DNA of 64,000 nucleotides. Source: Bacillus oleivorans (GTDB lineage: Bacteria; Bacillota; Bacilli; Bacillales; JC228). The notes beneath the pieces were generated by a model that was not told the origin of the DNA, made no database searches, and was given only the letters and a program-made list of their open reading frames with translations. Made by a program: the position numbers and the translations under genes. The stretch is taken from positions 124,001 to 188,000 of the forward strand of contig NZ_OAOP01000005.1 of assembly GCF_900207585.1 (NCBI RefSeq), given 5' to 3'. Shown here one piece after another: positions 10,124 through 18,884 of the stretch (positions within the stretch are counted from its first letter, which is position 1; the number at the start of each line of letters is the position of its first letter).

Positions 10124-10149
10124 GTTTTTTTGTCATACAATAAGGGAAT
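10124..10149 (+). promoter_or_regulatory. Sigma-B-like general stress promoter of ytxGH
   Basis: GTTTTT, a 14-base spacer and GGGAAT resemble the B. subtilis sigma-B consensus GTTTAA-N12-14-GGGTAT at 4/6 and 5/6. The site lies about 38 bases before the ytxG start. The B. subtilis ytxGHJ operon is known to be under sigma-B (and sigma-H), which supports the call. Confidence 0.6.
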
Positions 10150-10187
10150 AGGAAAATGTTACATAAATGATGGAGGTTTTGCTGCTG

Positions 10188-10679
10188 ATGGAGATGATTT
10201 TATATTTAAGTATAGCTTTAATTGCTATCGCATTTTTTGTTTTAGTTATATTCCTCATTCAAACCTTAAAATCTCTACAAAAGACATTAGACAGTGTGTC
10301 ACATACGTTAAACGGGCTAGAAGGTCAGTTGCAGGGTGTCACTCATGAAACGACAGAGCTTTTAAAGAAAACGAATCAGTTAGCCGAAGATATGAAGGAC
10401 AAATCTGAAAAATTGAATAGTGTGGTCGATGCTGTAAAAGATGTAGGCACTTCGATTCAACGATTTAATCGCTCAATTGAAGGAATTACTGAAAAGGTCA
10501 TTCAACAGGCTGATGCCAACCAGGATAAGATTTCGCAAGTTGTGCAGTGGAGCCAAGTTTTTATAGAGCTTAAAGACCGCTGGAATCAAAGAAAACAAAA
10601 GAATAGAAGTGAGCAGAAAAACACCTTAGAGCACATAGAGAGAAAATTCAGGAACGAGCGTGATTTTGATCGCGCATAA
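10188..10679 (+). CDS. ytxG: DUF948 membrane-anchored protein YtxG
   Basis: General-stress protein of unknown biochemistry. One N-terminal membrane helix (about residues 3-25) is followed by a long amphipathic, probably coiled-coil tail (about 28-130), with the signature TLKSLQKTLDSV and a charged C-terminus. ATG 10188 is my start (163 residues). The earlier ATGs at 10167 and 10170 precede the GGAGG at 10172-10176, which is the likely ribosome binding site. ytxH follows 18 bases downstream in the same unit. In B. subtilis the third gene ytxJ follows; it is absent here. Confidence 0.87.
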   Translation: MEMILYLSIALIAIAFFVLVIFLIQTLKSLQKTLDSVSHTLNGLEGQLQGVTHETTELLKKTNQLAEDMKDKSEKLNSVVDAVKDVGTSIQRFNRSIEGITEKVIQQADANQDKISQVVQWSQVFIELKDRWNQRKQKNRSEQKNTLEHIERKFRNERDFDRA

Positions 10680-10697
10680 AATAAAGGAGGAGCTTAT

Positions 10698-11138
10698 ATG
10701 GGACAAAATAATCAAAATGATGGCGGAAGCATGAATACAAAGGACTTTATAATTGGAGCACTAGTTGGAAGTATTGTGGGTGCAGCAACTGCTTTATTGC
10801 TTGCTCCTAAGTCAGGCAGGGAACTTCGAAGTGATTTAAATGAACAGGCCATTCTCCTAAAAGAAAAAACAGGTCAATGGAAGGAATTAGCTGTTGAGGG
10901 CGGAACCCAAATTGCGTCAACAGCAAGAGAAAAAACGAGCGAATGGACACAAATGATTCAGCAGCAATCCAATGAATTAAAAAATAAAGTGAAATCAATC
11001 CGAGTTGGCGATCATCAAGAAGTAAGGGATCAGGGAGAAGAAGAGGCAGCAGTCTCTGACACAGAAATAGATGTGGAACAAAGATTACAAGAGACCAAGA
11101 AAGCTTTTGATGAATTAGAAGAAACGTATAAAGGATAA
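10698..11138 (+). CDS. ytxH: YtxH-family general stress protein
   Basis: A 146-residue YtxH-family protein. After a short polar start comes a glycine-rich hydrophobic segment (about 17-36: FIIGALVGSIVGAATALLLA) followed by APKSGRELR, the family hallmark. A long charged helical tail follows. It probably sits at the membrane; no enzymatic role is known. AAAGGAGGAG lies before ATG 10698. It is co-transcribed with ytxG and ends at a terminator, so the operon here has two genes. Confidence 0.88.
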   Translation: MGQNNQNDGGSMNTKDFIIGALVGSIVGAATALLLAPKSGRELRSDLNEQAILLKEKTGQWKELAVEGGTQIASTAREKTSEWTQMIQQQSNELKNKVKSIRVGDHQEVRDQGEEEAAVSDTEIDVEQRLQETKKAFDELEETYKG

Positions 11139-11145
11139 ATTTTAG

Positions 11146-11175
11146 GCGATGGTCAAGCTATGTCCATCGCTTTAT
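11146..11175 (+). terminator. Terminator of ytxGH
   Basis: GCGATGG and CCATCGC pair around an 11-base loop and are followed by TTTATTATAT, immediately after ytxH. Confidence 0.8.
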
Positions 11176-11298
11176 TATATGGTTAACGAAAAGTTGGCCC
11201 CAATTTTCTGTCACCTTTCAAAAATAACCTTCATATAATACTCATTTAACTTTATTACTTAAAAGCTTAAATGCGTTTAATTATTAAAGAAATTTTTC

Positions 11299-11327
11299 GT
11301 GACTTTTTGGCTTCTATCCCTTATAAT
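11299..11327 (+). promoter_or_regulatory. Sigma-A promoter of aroA
   Basis: GTGACT, a 17-base spacer and a consensus TATAAT lie 50 bases before the aroA ATG. The spacing is ideal and the -10 perfect; the -35 matches 4/6. Confidence 0.65.
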
Positions 11328-11376
11328 GAGTCCTAACTTAAAAATTTGTCACAAAGCACAGGAGGGTGATTTTATT

Positions 11377-12453
11377 ATGAGTAAAGATCTTTCAGAGTTA
11401 AGAAAGCAAATTGACGAGATTAATATGCAAATGTTAGAGCTGATTAACGAGCGTGGAAGAATAGCTCAAGAAATTGGAAAAGTAAAAATCTCTCAAGGAG
11501 TTAATCGGTACGATCCAGTGAGGGAAAGGGCTATGTTAAATAAAATCACCGAGGACTATGAAGGACCTTACGAAGTGTCTACAATTCAGCATATTTTTAA
11601 AGAAATATTTAAGGCGGCATTAGAACTTCAGGAAGATGACCATAGAAAGGCATTATTAGTATCAAGAAAGAAACAGCCACAAGATACGATTGTCAATGTA
11701 AAAGGCGAAGAAGTTGGAAATGGCCGTCCACACTTTGTTTTTGGTCCATGTGCAGTAGAATCATATGAACAAGTGGCTGAAGTGGCAAAGGCGGTAAAAG
11801 CAAAAGGTTTAAAATTGCTTCGCGGAGGTGCGTTTAAACCTCGTACATCTCCTTATGACTTCCAGGGACTTGGGATTGAAGGTTTAAAAATCTTAAAACA
11901 AGTGGCTGATGAATTTGACCTTGCTACAATAAGTGAGATTGTTACTCCAAATGATATTGAAAAAGCGGTTGAATATATTGATGTAATTCAAATCGGTGCG
12001 CGTAATATGCAAAACTTTGAACTGCTGAAGGCAGCAGGTCAAGTCAATAAGCCAGTCCTATTAAAACGCGGATTAGCTGCAACAATTGATGAATTTATCA
12101 ATGCAGCAGAGTATATCATGGCACAAGGCAACGGTCAAATCATTCTTTGTGAAAGAGGAATTCGTACTTACGAAAAGGCAACTCGGAATACACTTGATAT
12201 ATCAGCAGTGCCAATTCTTAAACAAGAAACGCATCTGCCAGTATTTGTGGATGTTACCCATTCAACTGGACGCAGAGATTTACTATTGCCGACTGCAAAA
12301 GCAGCATTGGCGATCGGAGCAGATGGTGTAATGGCTGAGGTACACCCAGATCCAGCCGTCGCCCTCTCAGACGCAGCGCAGCAAATGGATTTAAATCAAT
12401 TTGATGCCTTTTATGCAGAAATTGAGAAGATACTACAATTACAGCGTGCGTAA
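11377..12453 (+). CDS. aroA: Bifunctional chorismate mutase / DAHP synthase AroA
   Basis: Condenses phosphoenolpyruvate and erythrose-4-phosphate, the first step of the shikimate pathway, with a fused regulatory chorismate mutase. Residues 1-90 are an AroQ-type mutase ([16 protein letters not shown]). Residues about 110-358 are the DAHP synthase barrel with [22 protein letters not shown] and [13 protein letters not shown]. The total of 358 residues equals the B. subtilis enzyme. ATG 11377 follows GGAGGGTGAT. A longer reading from GTG 11299 is rejected because that codon is the promoter -35 box. Feedback by prephenate/chorismate through the mutase domain is known for the family. Confidence 0.97.
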   Translation: MSKDLSELRKQIDEINMQMLELINERGRIAQEIGKVKISQGVNRYDPVRERAMLNKITEDYEGPYEVSTIQHIFKEIFKAALELQEDDHRKALLVSRKKQPQDTIVNVKGEEVGNGRPHFVFGPCAVESYEQVAEVAKAVKAKGLKLLRGGAFKPRTSPYDFQGLGIEGLKILKQVADEFDLATISEIVTPNDIEKAVEYIDVIQIGARNMQNFELLKAAGQVNKPVLLKRGLAATIDEFINAAEYIMAQGNGQIILCERGIRTYEKATRNTLDISAVPILKQETHLPVFVDVTHSTGRRDLLLPTAKAALAIGADGVMAEVHPDPAVALSDAAQQMDLNQFDAFYAEIEKILQLQRA

Positions 12454-12456
12454 GAA

Positions 12457-12488
12457 AAAACAGGTTCTCTTTCTAGAGGACCTGTTTT
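12457..12488 (+). terminator. Terminator of aroA
   Basis: AAAACAGGT and ACCTGTTTT pair, extended inward by CTCT/AGAG, directly after the stop codon. The following roughly 260 bases to ccpA are AT-rich. They hold a possible TTGTCA (about 12658) upstream of a weak -10 but no gene. Confidence 0.85.
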
Positions 12489-12753
12489 CCGTATATCCCT
12501 CTTAGTCATATGGTGATTAAAGGTTTTTAAAGGACACTGGTTCAGTGCTATAATAGAACGCTTTACATTCGAAAGATTAGTTTTATGATATTTTGTCGCC
12601 TAAAAAAAGCAAAATTTATTACTTTTTCGTGAAAATATGGCAGAAATATTTGCGGGTTGTCATTCTCTGTCGTATGATAGGATAAAGATTATAATGGATA
12701 TATAAACATTTGTTTACAAATAATAGAAATATGTCGGTAAGGAGTGAAGTCTA

Positions 12754-13752
12754 GTGAATGTAACGATATATGATGTTGCTAGAGAAGCAAATGTATCGAT
12801 GGCTACTGTTTCAAGGGTTGTGAACGGCAATCCCAATGTAAAGCCAACAACTAGAAAAAAAGTGTTGGAAGTAATAGAACGACTTGGCTATCGTCCAAAT
12901 GCAGTTGCACGAGGATTAGCCAGTAAAAAAACAACGACAGTCGGTGTTATTATTCCTGATATCTCCAGTATTTTCTATGCCGAGCTAGCTAGAGGTATTG
13001 AAGATATTGCAACTATGTATAAATACAATATATTATTAAGTAACTCGGACCAGAATCCGGAAAAAGAAATCCATTTATTTCAGACGATGCTTGGCAAGCA
13101 AGTAGACGGAATGGTATTTATGAGCGGAAACGTGACAGAAGAGCATGTAAAAGAATTTGAGTCGGCCTCTGTTCCGATTGTATTAGCCGGATCTATTGAA
13201 GAACAAGGAAAAATTCCGTCTGTTAATATCGATTACGAGCAGGCTACATATGACGCCGTTAACAGTTTTATTGAAAGCGGACATAAGCATATTGCCTTTA
13301 TTGTAGGACCGCTAAATGAACCGATCAATTCAGTGAAAAAATTAAATGGATATAAAAGAGCCCTTCAGGATGCGGGTATTGAATTCAATGAAGAATATGT
13401 AGTCGAAGGGGATTATTCCTATGACTCTGGTCTAGAGGCAACCGACCGGCTTTTTGATATGGACACACCGCCTACTGCTATTTTTGTCGGTTCAGATGAG
13501 ATGGCATTGGCTGTTATTCATAGAGGAAAGGACCGTGGAATTGTTGTTCCAGACGAGCTTGAAGTAATTAGCTCCGATAATACAAGACTCACCCAAATGG
13601 TGCGGCCACAATTAACAACCATTGTACAGCCTCTTTATGATATCGGAGCGGTTGCGATGCGCCTATTAACTAAGCTCATGAATAAAGAATCCGTGGACGA
13701 GCATACGGTAATTCTCCCGCATCGAATTGAAAAACGGCAATCAAGTAAATAG
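12754..13752 (+). CDS. ccpA: Catabolite control protein A
   Basis: LacI/GalR-family global regulator that, with HPr-Ser46-P or Crh, binds cre sites to repress or activate carbon genes. It has 332 residues (334 in B. subtilis). The helix-turn-helix is at the N-terminus ([22 protein letters not shown], about 3-24), then the hinge [14 protein letters not shown] (about 47-60) and a periplasmic-binding-protein-like core to the end. It starts with GTG 12754 behind AAGGAGTG. One small oddity is [10 protein letters not shown], where relatives usually have a Phe or Gly before the Asp. Likely targets in this window are acsA, acuABC and ackA, though I found no clear cre consensus near them. Confidence 0.97.
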   Translation: MNVTIYDVAREANVSMATVSRVVNGNPNVKPTTRKKVLEVIERLGYRPNAVARGLASKKTTTVGVIIPDISSIFYAELARGIEDIATMYKYNILLSNSDQNPEKEIHLFQTMLGKQVDGMVFMSGNVTEEHVKEFESASVPIVLAGSIEEQGKIPSVNIDYEQATYDAVNSFIESGHKHIAFIVGPLNEPINSVKKLNGYKRALQDAGIEFNEEYVVEGDYSYDSGLEATDRLFDMDTPPTAIFVGSDEMALAVIHRGKDRGIVVPDELEVISSDNTRLTQMVRPQLTTIVQPLYDIGAVAMRLLTKLMNKESVDEHTVILPHRIEKRQSSK

Positions 13753-13765
13753 ACGAATAGGTAAA

Positions 13766-13800
13766 AACAGCCGCAGAAAGAAGTCTGCGGCTGTTTTTTA
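13766..13800 (+). terminator. Bidirectional terminator between ccpA and acuC
   Basis: AACAGCCGCAGA and TCTGCGGCTGTT form a perfect 12-bp stem with a six-base loop and T-runs on both strands, serving the convergent ccpA and acuC. Confidence 0.93.
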
Positions 13801-13823
13801 TTGGATGGACGTCCCGTCTGCCT

Positions 13824-14978
13824 CTATCGAATCGGATACAGTACCTTTTCCAATGTCCTTCTATTTTTTTCGGTAATCTCGGCTTTCCTTGGAATAGGTG
13901 TGTACATATCCCGTGAGTCCGTCCATAATGCTGGTAAAGGAACAGGAGCCTTCTCTTGCCATTTTGTGATCCATTCAGCTGGAAGATTAGCTGAATTTAC
14001 CTTTTCAAGCTGGTCAGTCATTTCAAGCCAGAGAAGGGACCATGCTCTAGGGACGACACGCCAGATGTCATATCCGCCACCCCCGACCGCAATCCATCTC
14101 CCTTGACAATACTGGTGTGCCAGTTCATGTGCTAATTGCGGGATTTTTTTGTATATATCCATCGTTCCGCAAAGGTGAGTTAACGGGTCATGGAAATGAG
14201 CATCCACTCCATTTTGAGTTATGATCACATCAGGTTTAAAATAATCTACTACTTCTCTTACAGCTGTTTCATATACCTCTAGCCAGGATTCATCTTCAGT
14301 AAAGGCGTCAATCGGGATATTAAAGGCGGTTTGATATCCTTTCCCCTGTCCTCTTTCCATGACATCTCCTGTACCGGGAAACAAGTATCGTCCAGTTTCG
14401 TGAATGGATAATGTACAAACAGAAGGCTCTTCATAAAAGGCCCATTGTACACCGTCACCGTGATGTGCATCCGTATCAATATACAGTACTTTTGCTCCAT
14501 ATTTGTTCACAATATGCTGAATCGCTACGGAACAATCATTGTAAATGCAAAATCCTGAAGCTTTGCCTTTAAAACCATGGTGCAAGCCCCCGCCTAAGTG
14601 AAGTGCATGTTTATATGAACTGCTCATCACCGCTTCGACTGCTGTAAGGGTTCCGCCTACAATGTAAGAGCTCGCTTCATGCATATTAGGAAAAATTGGG
14701 GTATCTTCGGTTCCTAATCCATAGGCGCCGGCCTTTTCAGTATCAATCTGGCCTAAACCGGCTAATTTTACCGCGTTTATATACGAAGAAGAATGGATTA
14801 ACTGCAATTCATCTTCAGTTGCTATTCTCGGTTCCATAATGTGAGATTCATCAATGGCACCCAGACTTTTTAATAGATCGACAGTTAGGGTTAACCGAAA
14901 CTGATTAAAAGGATGCTGTCCTCCAAATTTATATTGCAGCAGTTTGTCTGAAAAAATAAAGAGTGATTCTTTACTCAT
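13824..14978 (-). CDS. acuC: AcuC, class I HDAC-like protein deacetylase
   Basis: Zinc-dependent deacetylase that reactivates acetylated AcsA. It has 384 residues of the arginase/HDAC fold, with HLGGGLHHGF (about 127-136, catalytic His pair), DTDAHHGDG (about 168-176, zinc Asp/His) and GGGGYD (zinc region near residue 300). ATG 14978 lies inside the end of acuB with an eight-base overlap, so translation is probably coupled. A longer reading from 15014 is rejected because MSKESLFIFSDKLL is the usual start. Last gene of acuA-acuB-acuC. Confidence 0.95.
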   Translation of the reverse strand: MSKESLFIFSDKLLQYKFGGQHPFNQFRLTLTVDLLKSLGAIDESHIMEPRIATEDELQLIHSSSYINAVKLAGLGQIDTEKAGAYGLGTEDTPIFPNMHEASSYIVGGTLTAVEAVMSSSYKHALHLGGGLHHGFKGKASGFCIYNDCSVAIQHIVNKYGAKVLYIDTDAHHGDGVQWAFYEEPSVCTLSIHETGRYLFPGTGDVMERGQGKGYQTAFNIPIDAFTEDESWLEVYETAVREVVDYFKPDVIITQNGVDAHFHDPLTHLCGTMDIYKKIPQLAHELAHQYCQGRWIAVGGGGYDIWRVVPRAWSLLWLEMTDQLEKVNSANLPAEWITKWQEKAPVPLPALWTDSRDMYTPIPRKAEITEKNRRTLEKVLYPIR

Positions 14979-15624
14979 TGAGTGGCACCCACGTGTAAGG
15001 TAATAGAACGTCAAATCCTTGTTCCTTCAAAGCTTTCACTATGGGAGTCGGATTCATGGTTTGGACCCGAAAGACTAAGATTTTAAAAGATTCGTCCAGG
15101 TGGAATGGGTTGACTAGAACACTATGAATATTTACATTTAGGTCGCTTATGACTGCAGCTGCTTTGGACAACATACCAGCACGGTTTGGAACCTTTACTT
15201 CTATTTTTGATCCGGGCTGCAGGGCACCTGTTAACTGTAAAAAGGTATATAAAATATCGGTTTTGGTTACAATTCCAACCATTTTTTTGTTTGAAACAAT
15301 AGGGATACAGCTAATTTGATTTTCATAGAAAAGACTAGCGACCTCTTCTACAAAATCAAGAGGATGAGCAGTAATCACTTCTTTTATCATAATTTGTTCA
15401 AGCTTGTGTTCTAAAATCTGGCTGTAATTGTTTGGGAATCCGATGTCAGACGATAAAGCTTCTTTAATATCACGGTCACTAATAATTCCTGCAATACAGC
15501 CATCTTCGTCTTCTATTGGAATATGTCTAATATTTTTTTCATCCATTAATTGGATCGCTTTTTTAATAGTATCCTTAGGTGAAAGCTTCCAAACCTCATG
15601 TTTCATTACTTCTTCAACAATCAT
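14971..15624 (-). CDS. acuB: AcuB, CBS-pair and ACT domain protein
   Basis: Regulatory protein of the acetoin/acetate utilisation cluster; its exact molecular role is unresolved. It has 217 residues. Two CBS motifs (about 1-60 and 75-135) probably bind an adenine nucleotide, followed by an ACT-like domain (about 138-215, VKVPNRAGMLSKAAAVI). ATG 15624 (MIVEEVMK) is chosen over GTG 15633 because GGGGTG lies six bases before it and the B. subtilis protein begins the same way. It overlaps acuC and follows acuA by 22 bases. Confidence 0.93.
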   Translation of the reverse strand: MIVEEVMKHEVWKLSPKDTIKKAIQLMDEKNIRHIPIEDEDGCIAGIISDRDIKEALSSDIGFPNNYSQILEHKLEQIMIKEVITAHPLDFVEEVASLFYENQISCIPIVSNKKMVGIVTKTDILYTFLQLTGALQPGSKIEVKVPNRAGMLSKAAAVISDLNVNIHSVLVNPFHLDESFKILVFRVQTMNPTPIVKALKEQGFDVLLPYTWVPLNE

Positions 15625-15646
15625 TCGATTCACCCCAAATCAAGAG

Positions 15647-16279
15647 TTAGTACATAAAACGATTTTTAAATCGAAGCTGATCAAATTTTTCAACGGATTC
15701 AGGCGGTACTCTTGAACCAATTCTAGCCATCAGACAGTTGGCAGGATGTGAACTAATCTCAGGGTCATCCGTCGCAAACCATACGAGTCCGCCTGCATTC
15801 ATCATTTTTTCCATTACTTTTCTATATTCCCAAACGTTGAGGCCCGTTCCCTTTAAGTCCCAATGCCAGTAATACTCGGTTGTTATGATAATATAGTCCT
15901 CCATTGCATCGTCCATCATCGAAACTTGTAAAAGCGTTTTGGCAACTGAGTTTCCGCGGAAAAGCGGGATGACCTCAATTGCCCCTAATTCAATTAAATC
16001 CTCCATTTTTCCTTCAGACCAACGCTCAAGTGGATCAGGATAAAGGTATGTAACATATCCAATCACAACCTGTTCCTTTCTTGCAATAATAATTCTGCCT
16101 TCAGGAAGAGCGGCTATTTCAACTAATGCTTTGTGCTGCTGAGAGGCTGGCCTAAATGAAGTTAAGTCATCATGAAATTGATAGGTTGCCAGTTCCTCAG
16201 CAGAAACGGGACCTTGTATCATGAGAGTTCCATTTGGAGTATTCAGTTCTTTCGAATAAATGGTCTTATGATGTTCCAT
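15647..16279 (-). CDS. acuA: AcuA, protein N-acetyltransferase acting on acetyl-CoA synthetase
   Basis: GNAT-family enzyme that acetylates and inactivates AcsA at a C-terminal lysine. It has 210 residues, identical in length to B. subtilis AcuA as recalled. Strong family segments are HHKTIYS at the start, VTYLYPDPLERWSEG (about 93-107) and ELGAIEVIPLFRG leading into the acetyl-CoA-binding loop. ATG 16279 follows AGGTGGTGATGAA. It is the first gene of acuABC, divergent from its target acsA across about 190 bases, so the enzyme and its off-switch can share control DNA. A possible CTGAAA/GATAAT promoter lies at 16326-16353 on this strand. Confidence 0.95.
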   Translation of the reverse strand: MEHHKTIYSKELNTPNGTLMIQGPVSAEELATYQFHDDLTSFRPASQQHKALVEIAALPEGRIIIARKEQVVIGYVTYLYPDPLERWSEGKMEDLIELGAIEVIPLFRGNSVAKTLLQVSMMDDAMEDYIIITTEYYWHWDLKGTGLNVWEYRKVMEKMMNAGGLVWFATDDPEISSHPANCLMARIGSRVPPESVEKFDQLRFKNRFMY

Positions 16280-16403
16280 TTCATCACCACCTAAGCGATC
16301 AATTTTTGGGTATCGAAAAATATTTATTATCCGAAATGGCACTTTTCTTTCAGAAATTTAGAAAGATCGTCGGCATTCTCAGGTCTCAGAAAAATTTTAA
16401 AAA

Positions 16404-16432
16404 TTGAGAACAATCCTTCTTTATATTATAAT
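16404..16432 (+). promoter_or_regulatory. Sigma-A promoter of acsA
   Basis: TTGAGA, a 17-base spacer and a perfect TATAAT lie 38 bases before the acsA ATG. Just upstream (16384-16409) an AT-rich inverted repeat with TCTCA/TGAGA ends and an AAAATTTT centre overlaps the -35. It loosely resembles a CodY box but could be another operator. Confidence 0.75.
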
Positions 16433-16469
16433 ACTATTAGACTCGAAATGTTTGAAGGAGGAGAAAAAA

Positions 16470-18188
16470 ATGAAATTGGAAGCGCTCCCAGCAGTAAGTG
16501 GCAAATACAATCTAGAAAGTTATGAAAACGCTGTTGAAAGCTTTGATTGGAAAGAAGTTGAAAAAAATTTTAGCTGGTATGAAACTGGGAAGGTAAATCT
16601 TGCCTATGAAGCTATCGACCGCCATGCAGAATCCTTCAGAAAAAATAAAGTTGCCCTCTACTATAAAGATTCAGAAAGAAATGAAAAATATACCTTTAAA
16701 GAAATGCAAGAGTTATCGAACCAGGCTGCCAATGTATTGAAAACATATGGAAATGTTGGAAAGGGAGATCGCGTCTTTGTTTTCATGCCTCGTTCTCCAG
16801 AACTCTATTTTTCTGTTCTCGGTATCATTAAGCTCGGTGCTATTGTCGGTCCGTTATTTGAGGCTTTTATGGAAGGAGCCGTTCGCGATCGATTAGAAGA
16901 CAGTGGAGCGAAGGTTTTAATCACGACTCCAGAATTGCTTGGCCGTGTACCAGTTAATGAGCTTCCTGCACTGGAAAAGGTCTTCCTTGTAGGGTCCAAC
17001 ATTGAAGAAGACGACACTTATATTAATTTGATAGCAAAATTAAATGAAGCCAATAAGGACTTTGAGATTGAGTGGGTTGATCGTAATGACGGTCTCATCC
17101 TGCATTATACATCCGGTTCTACAGGAAAACCAAAGGGTGTTCTTCATGTCCATAATGCGATGATCCAACATTATCAAACTGCGAAATGGGTTCTTGATCT
17201 TCAAGAAGAGGATATTTACTGGTGTACAGCCGACCCAGGCTGGGTAACAGGAACGTCCTATGGAATTTTCGGTCCTTGGCTAACAGGAACTACAAATGTG
17301 ATTGTAGGTGGCCGCTTTAGTCCTGAAAGCTGGTACGGAGCAATTGAAGATCTTGGTGTAACGGTTTGGTATAGTGCGCCAACAGCCTTTAGAATGTTGA
17401 TGGGTGCTGGGGATGAAGTCGTTAAAAAGTTTAATCTTAGTAAACTCCGTCATATCGCTAGTGTTGGTGAGCCGTTAAACCCAGAAGTTATTCGCTGGGG
17501 AATGAAGGTATTCAACATGCGAATTCATGATACATGGTGGATGACAGAAACAGGAGCACAGCTGATTTGTAACTATCCTTGTATGGAAATCAGACCAGGA
17601 TCAATGGGTAAACCTCTTCCAGGCGTAAAGGCTGCAATTGTCGATGATCAGGGAAATGAACTTCCTCCAAACAGAATGGGGAATCTGGCTATTAAAAAAG
17701 GCTGGCCTTCGATGATGAAAACAATTTGGAACAACGAAGCAAAATATCAATCTTATTTCTTAACTGGCGATTGGTATGTTTCCGGAGATTCAGCCTACAT
17801 GGATGAGGACGGTTATTTCTGGTTCCAGGGCCGTATCGATGATGTAATCATGACATCGGGAGAAAGAGTAGGGCCATTTGAAGTAGAAAGTAAACTAGTT
17901 GAGCATCCAGCCGTTGCTGAAGCTGGTGTGATTGGGAAGCCTGACCCTGTTCGCGGTGAAATTATTAAAGCCTTCATTGCCCTTCGTGCTGGATATGAAC
18001 CATCAGAAGAATTAATTGAAGAGATCAGACAGTTTGTTAAAAAAGGTCTTGCTGCCCATGCAGCTCCTCGTGAAATTGAATTTAAAGAAAAGCTTCCGAA
18101 GACAAGAAGCGGTAAAATTATGCGTCGCGTTCTTAAAGCCTGGGAATTAGATCTCCCGGCTGGTGACTTGTCCACAATGGAAGATTAA
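16470..18188 (+). CDS. acsA: Acetyl-CoA synthetase AcsA
   Basis: Activates acetate to acetyl-CoA through acetyl-AMP. It has 572 residues, the B. subtilis length. Visible motifs are the AMP-binding loop YTSGSTGKPKG (about 212-222), DTWWMTETG (about 353-361), the GRIDDVI hinge and PKTRSGKIMRR near the C-terminus. Its lysine falls at residue 549 counted from this start, the position acetylated by AcuA in B. subtilis. ATG 16470 follows GAAGGAGGAG. A reading from TTG 16404 is rejected because that codon is the promoter -35. Divergent from acuABC. Confidence 0.97.
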   Translation: MKLEALPAVSGKYNLESYENAVESFDWKEVEKNFSWYETGKVNLAYEAIDRHAESFRKNKVALYYKDSERNEKYTFKEMQELSNQAANVLKTYGNVGKGDRVFVFMPRSPELYFSVLGIIKLGAIVGPLFEAFMEGAVRDRLEDSGAKVLITTPELLGRVPVNELPALEKVFLVGSNIEEDDTYINLIAKLNEANKDFEIEWVDRNDGLILHYTSGSTGKPKGVLHVHNAMIQHYQTAKWVLDLQEEDIYWCTADPGWVTGTSYGIFGPWLTGTTNVIVGGRFSPESWYGAIEDLGVTVWYSAPTAFRMLMGAGDEVVKKFNLSKLRHIASVGEPLNPEVIRWGMKVFNMRIHDTWWMTETGAQLICNYPCMEIRPGSMGKPLPGVKAAIVDDQGNELPPNRMGNLAIKKGWPSMMKTIWNNEAKYQSYFLTGDWYVSGDSAYMDEDGYFWFQGRIDDVIMTSGERVGPFEVESKLVEHPAVAEAGVIGKPDPVRGEIIKAFIALRAGYEPSEELIEEIRQFVKKGLAAHAAPREIEFKEKLPKTRSGKIMRRVLKAWELDLPAGDLSTMED

Positions 18189-18194
18189 TGAATT

Positions 18195-18231
18195 AAAAAG
18201 CAGTGTCTCGGCAAGAGATACTGCTTTTTTT
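18195..18231 (+). terminator. Terminator of acsA
   Basis: AAAGCAGT/ACTGCTTT plus inner TCTC/GAGA arms are followed by a seven-T tract. Confidence 0.9.
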
Positions 18232-18377
18232 ATGGTTTCGGAAATTATAAAGTTCCCTGCTTGCGGATATTGTTTCTATAATATGTACGTTTATTTTGTT
18301 ACAGGGTAAAAAAATGGGCAACAATATACAAAAATCTGGAGTGATAAGCAAATCTTAAAGAATCATTAAGGATACCC

Positions 18378-18795
18378 GCCCAATTACATTGTTTCCCGCC
18401 CAAATATTGTGGTGGCGGCCCAATTACAAAATTTCCTGCCCAATTTAACGGGAGAAGCGCCCAATAACTAGTGGCGAGCGCCCAATAAATTGGAGAACTC
18501 GCCCAAATAAGTCACGGATCCGCCCAATAATTGTGATTCGCGCCCATTACTTAATGATCAAGCCCAAATTTTCAGGCTTCAAGCTAAGAGGTTCCGCTCC
18601 AAAATCTAAATTTTTGCTCAAAACCCTGGTTTCCTGCTCCAATCTCCCTGATCTCCGCTCCTAAATGCAGGAAATCTGCTCCATTGCTGCGGGCTCGTGC
18701 TCCAAAAAACACGAATTCCGATCCATAACTTGAGATTCCTGCTCTAATAACTAAAATCCCGCTCAAAACCAGACAACGAGCCTCCAAAAATGAAA
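18378..18795. repeat. Two-part array of degenerate 20-21-base tandem repeats
   Basis: Ten units start with GCCCAA (or GCCCAT) at 18378, 18398, 18418, 18438, 18459, 18480, 18501, 18522, 18542 and 18562. After a broken unit at 18583, a second series starts with GCTCCA or close variants at 18596, 18616, 18636, 18657, 18678, 18699, 18720, 18741, 18761 and about 18780. Spacing is 20 or 21 bases almost throughout, close to two turns of B-DNA. The first 8-9 bases of each unit are conserved and AT-rich after the core; the other 12 vary freely. The array fills the gap between the acsA terminator and the PBP terminator. I see no gene here, and the bases from 18232 to 18377 hold nothing I can name. Confidence 0.85.
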
Positions 18796-18816
18796 AACAC
18801 TATCACCTTCAACTGT

Positions 18817-18853
18817 AAAAAAGAGTTCAGCCCTCGCGGCTGAACTCTTTTTT
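18817..18853 (-). terminator. Terminator of the class A PBP gene (bidirectional)
   Basis: AAAGAGTTCAGCC and GGCTGAACTCTTT pair around CTCGC, with A/T runs on both sides. Confidence 0.92.
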
Positions 18854-18884
18854 AACCACTTATTGTTATTTAGAAGAATACCTT

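Noticed and set aside
18584-18787. 67-residue minus-strand reading frame inside the repeat array
   Set aside because: It only reflects the 20-21-base repeat; there is no ribosome binding site and no recognisable protein.
18378-18795. CRISPR array
   Set aside because: The conserved part is only 8-9 bases and degenerate, spacers would be 12 bases, and no cas gene is nearby.
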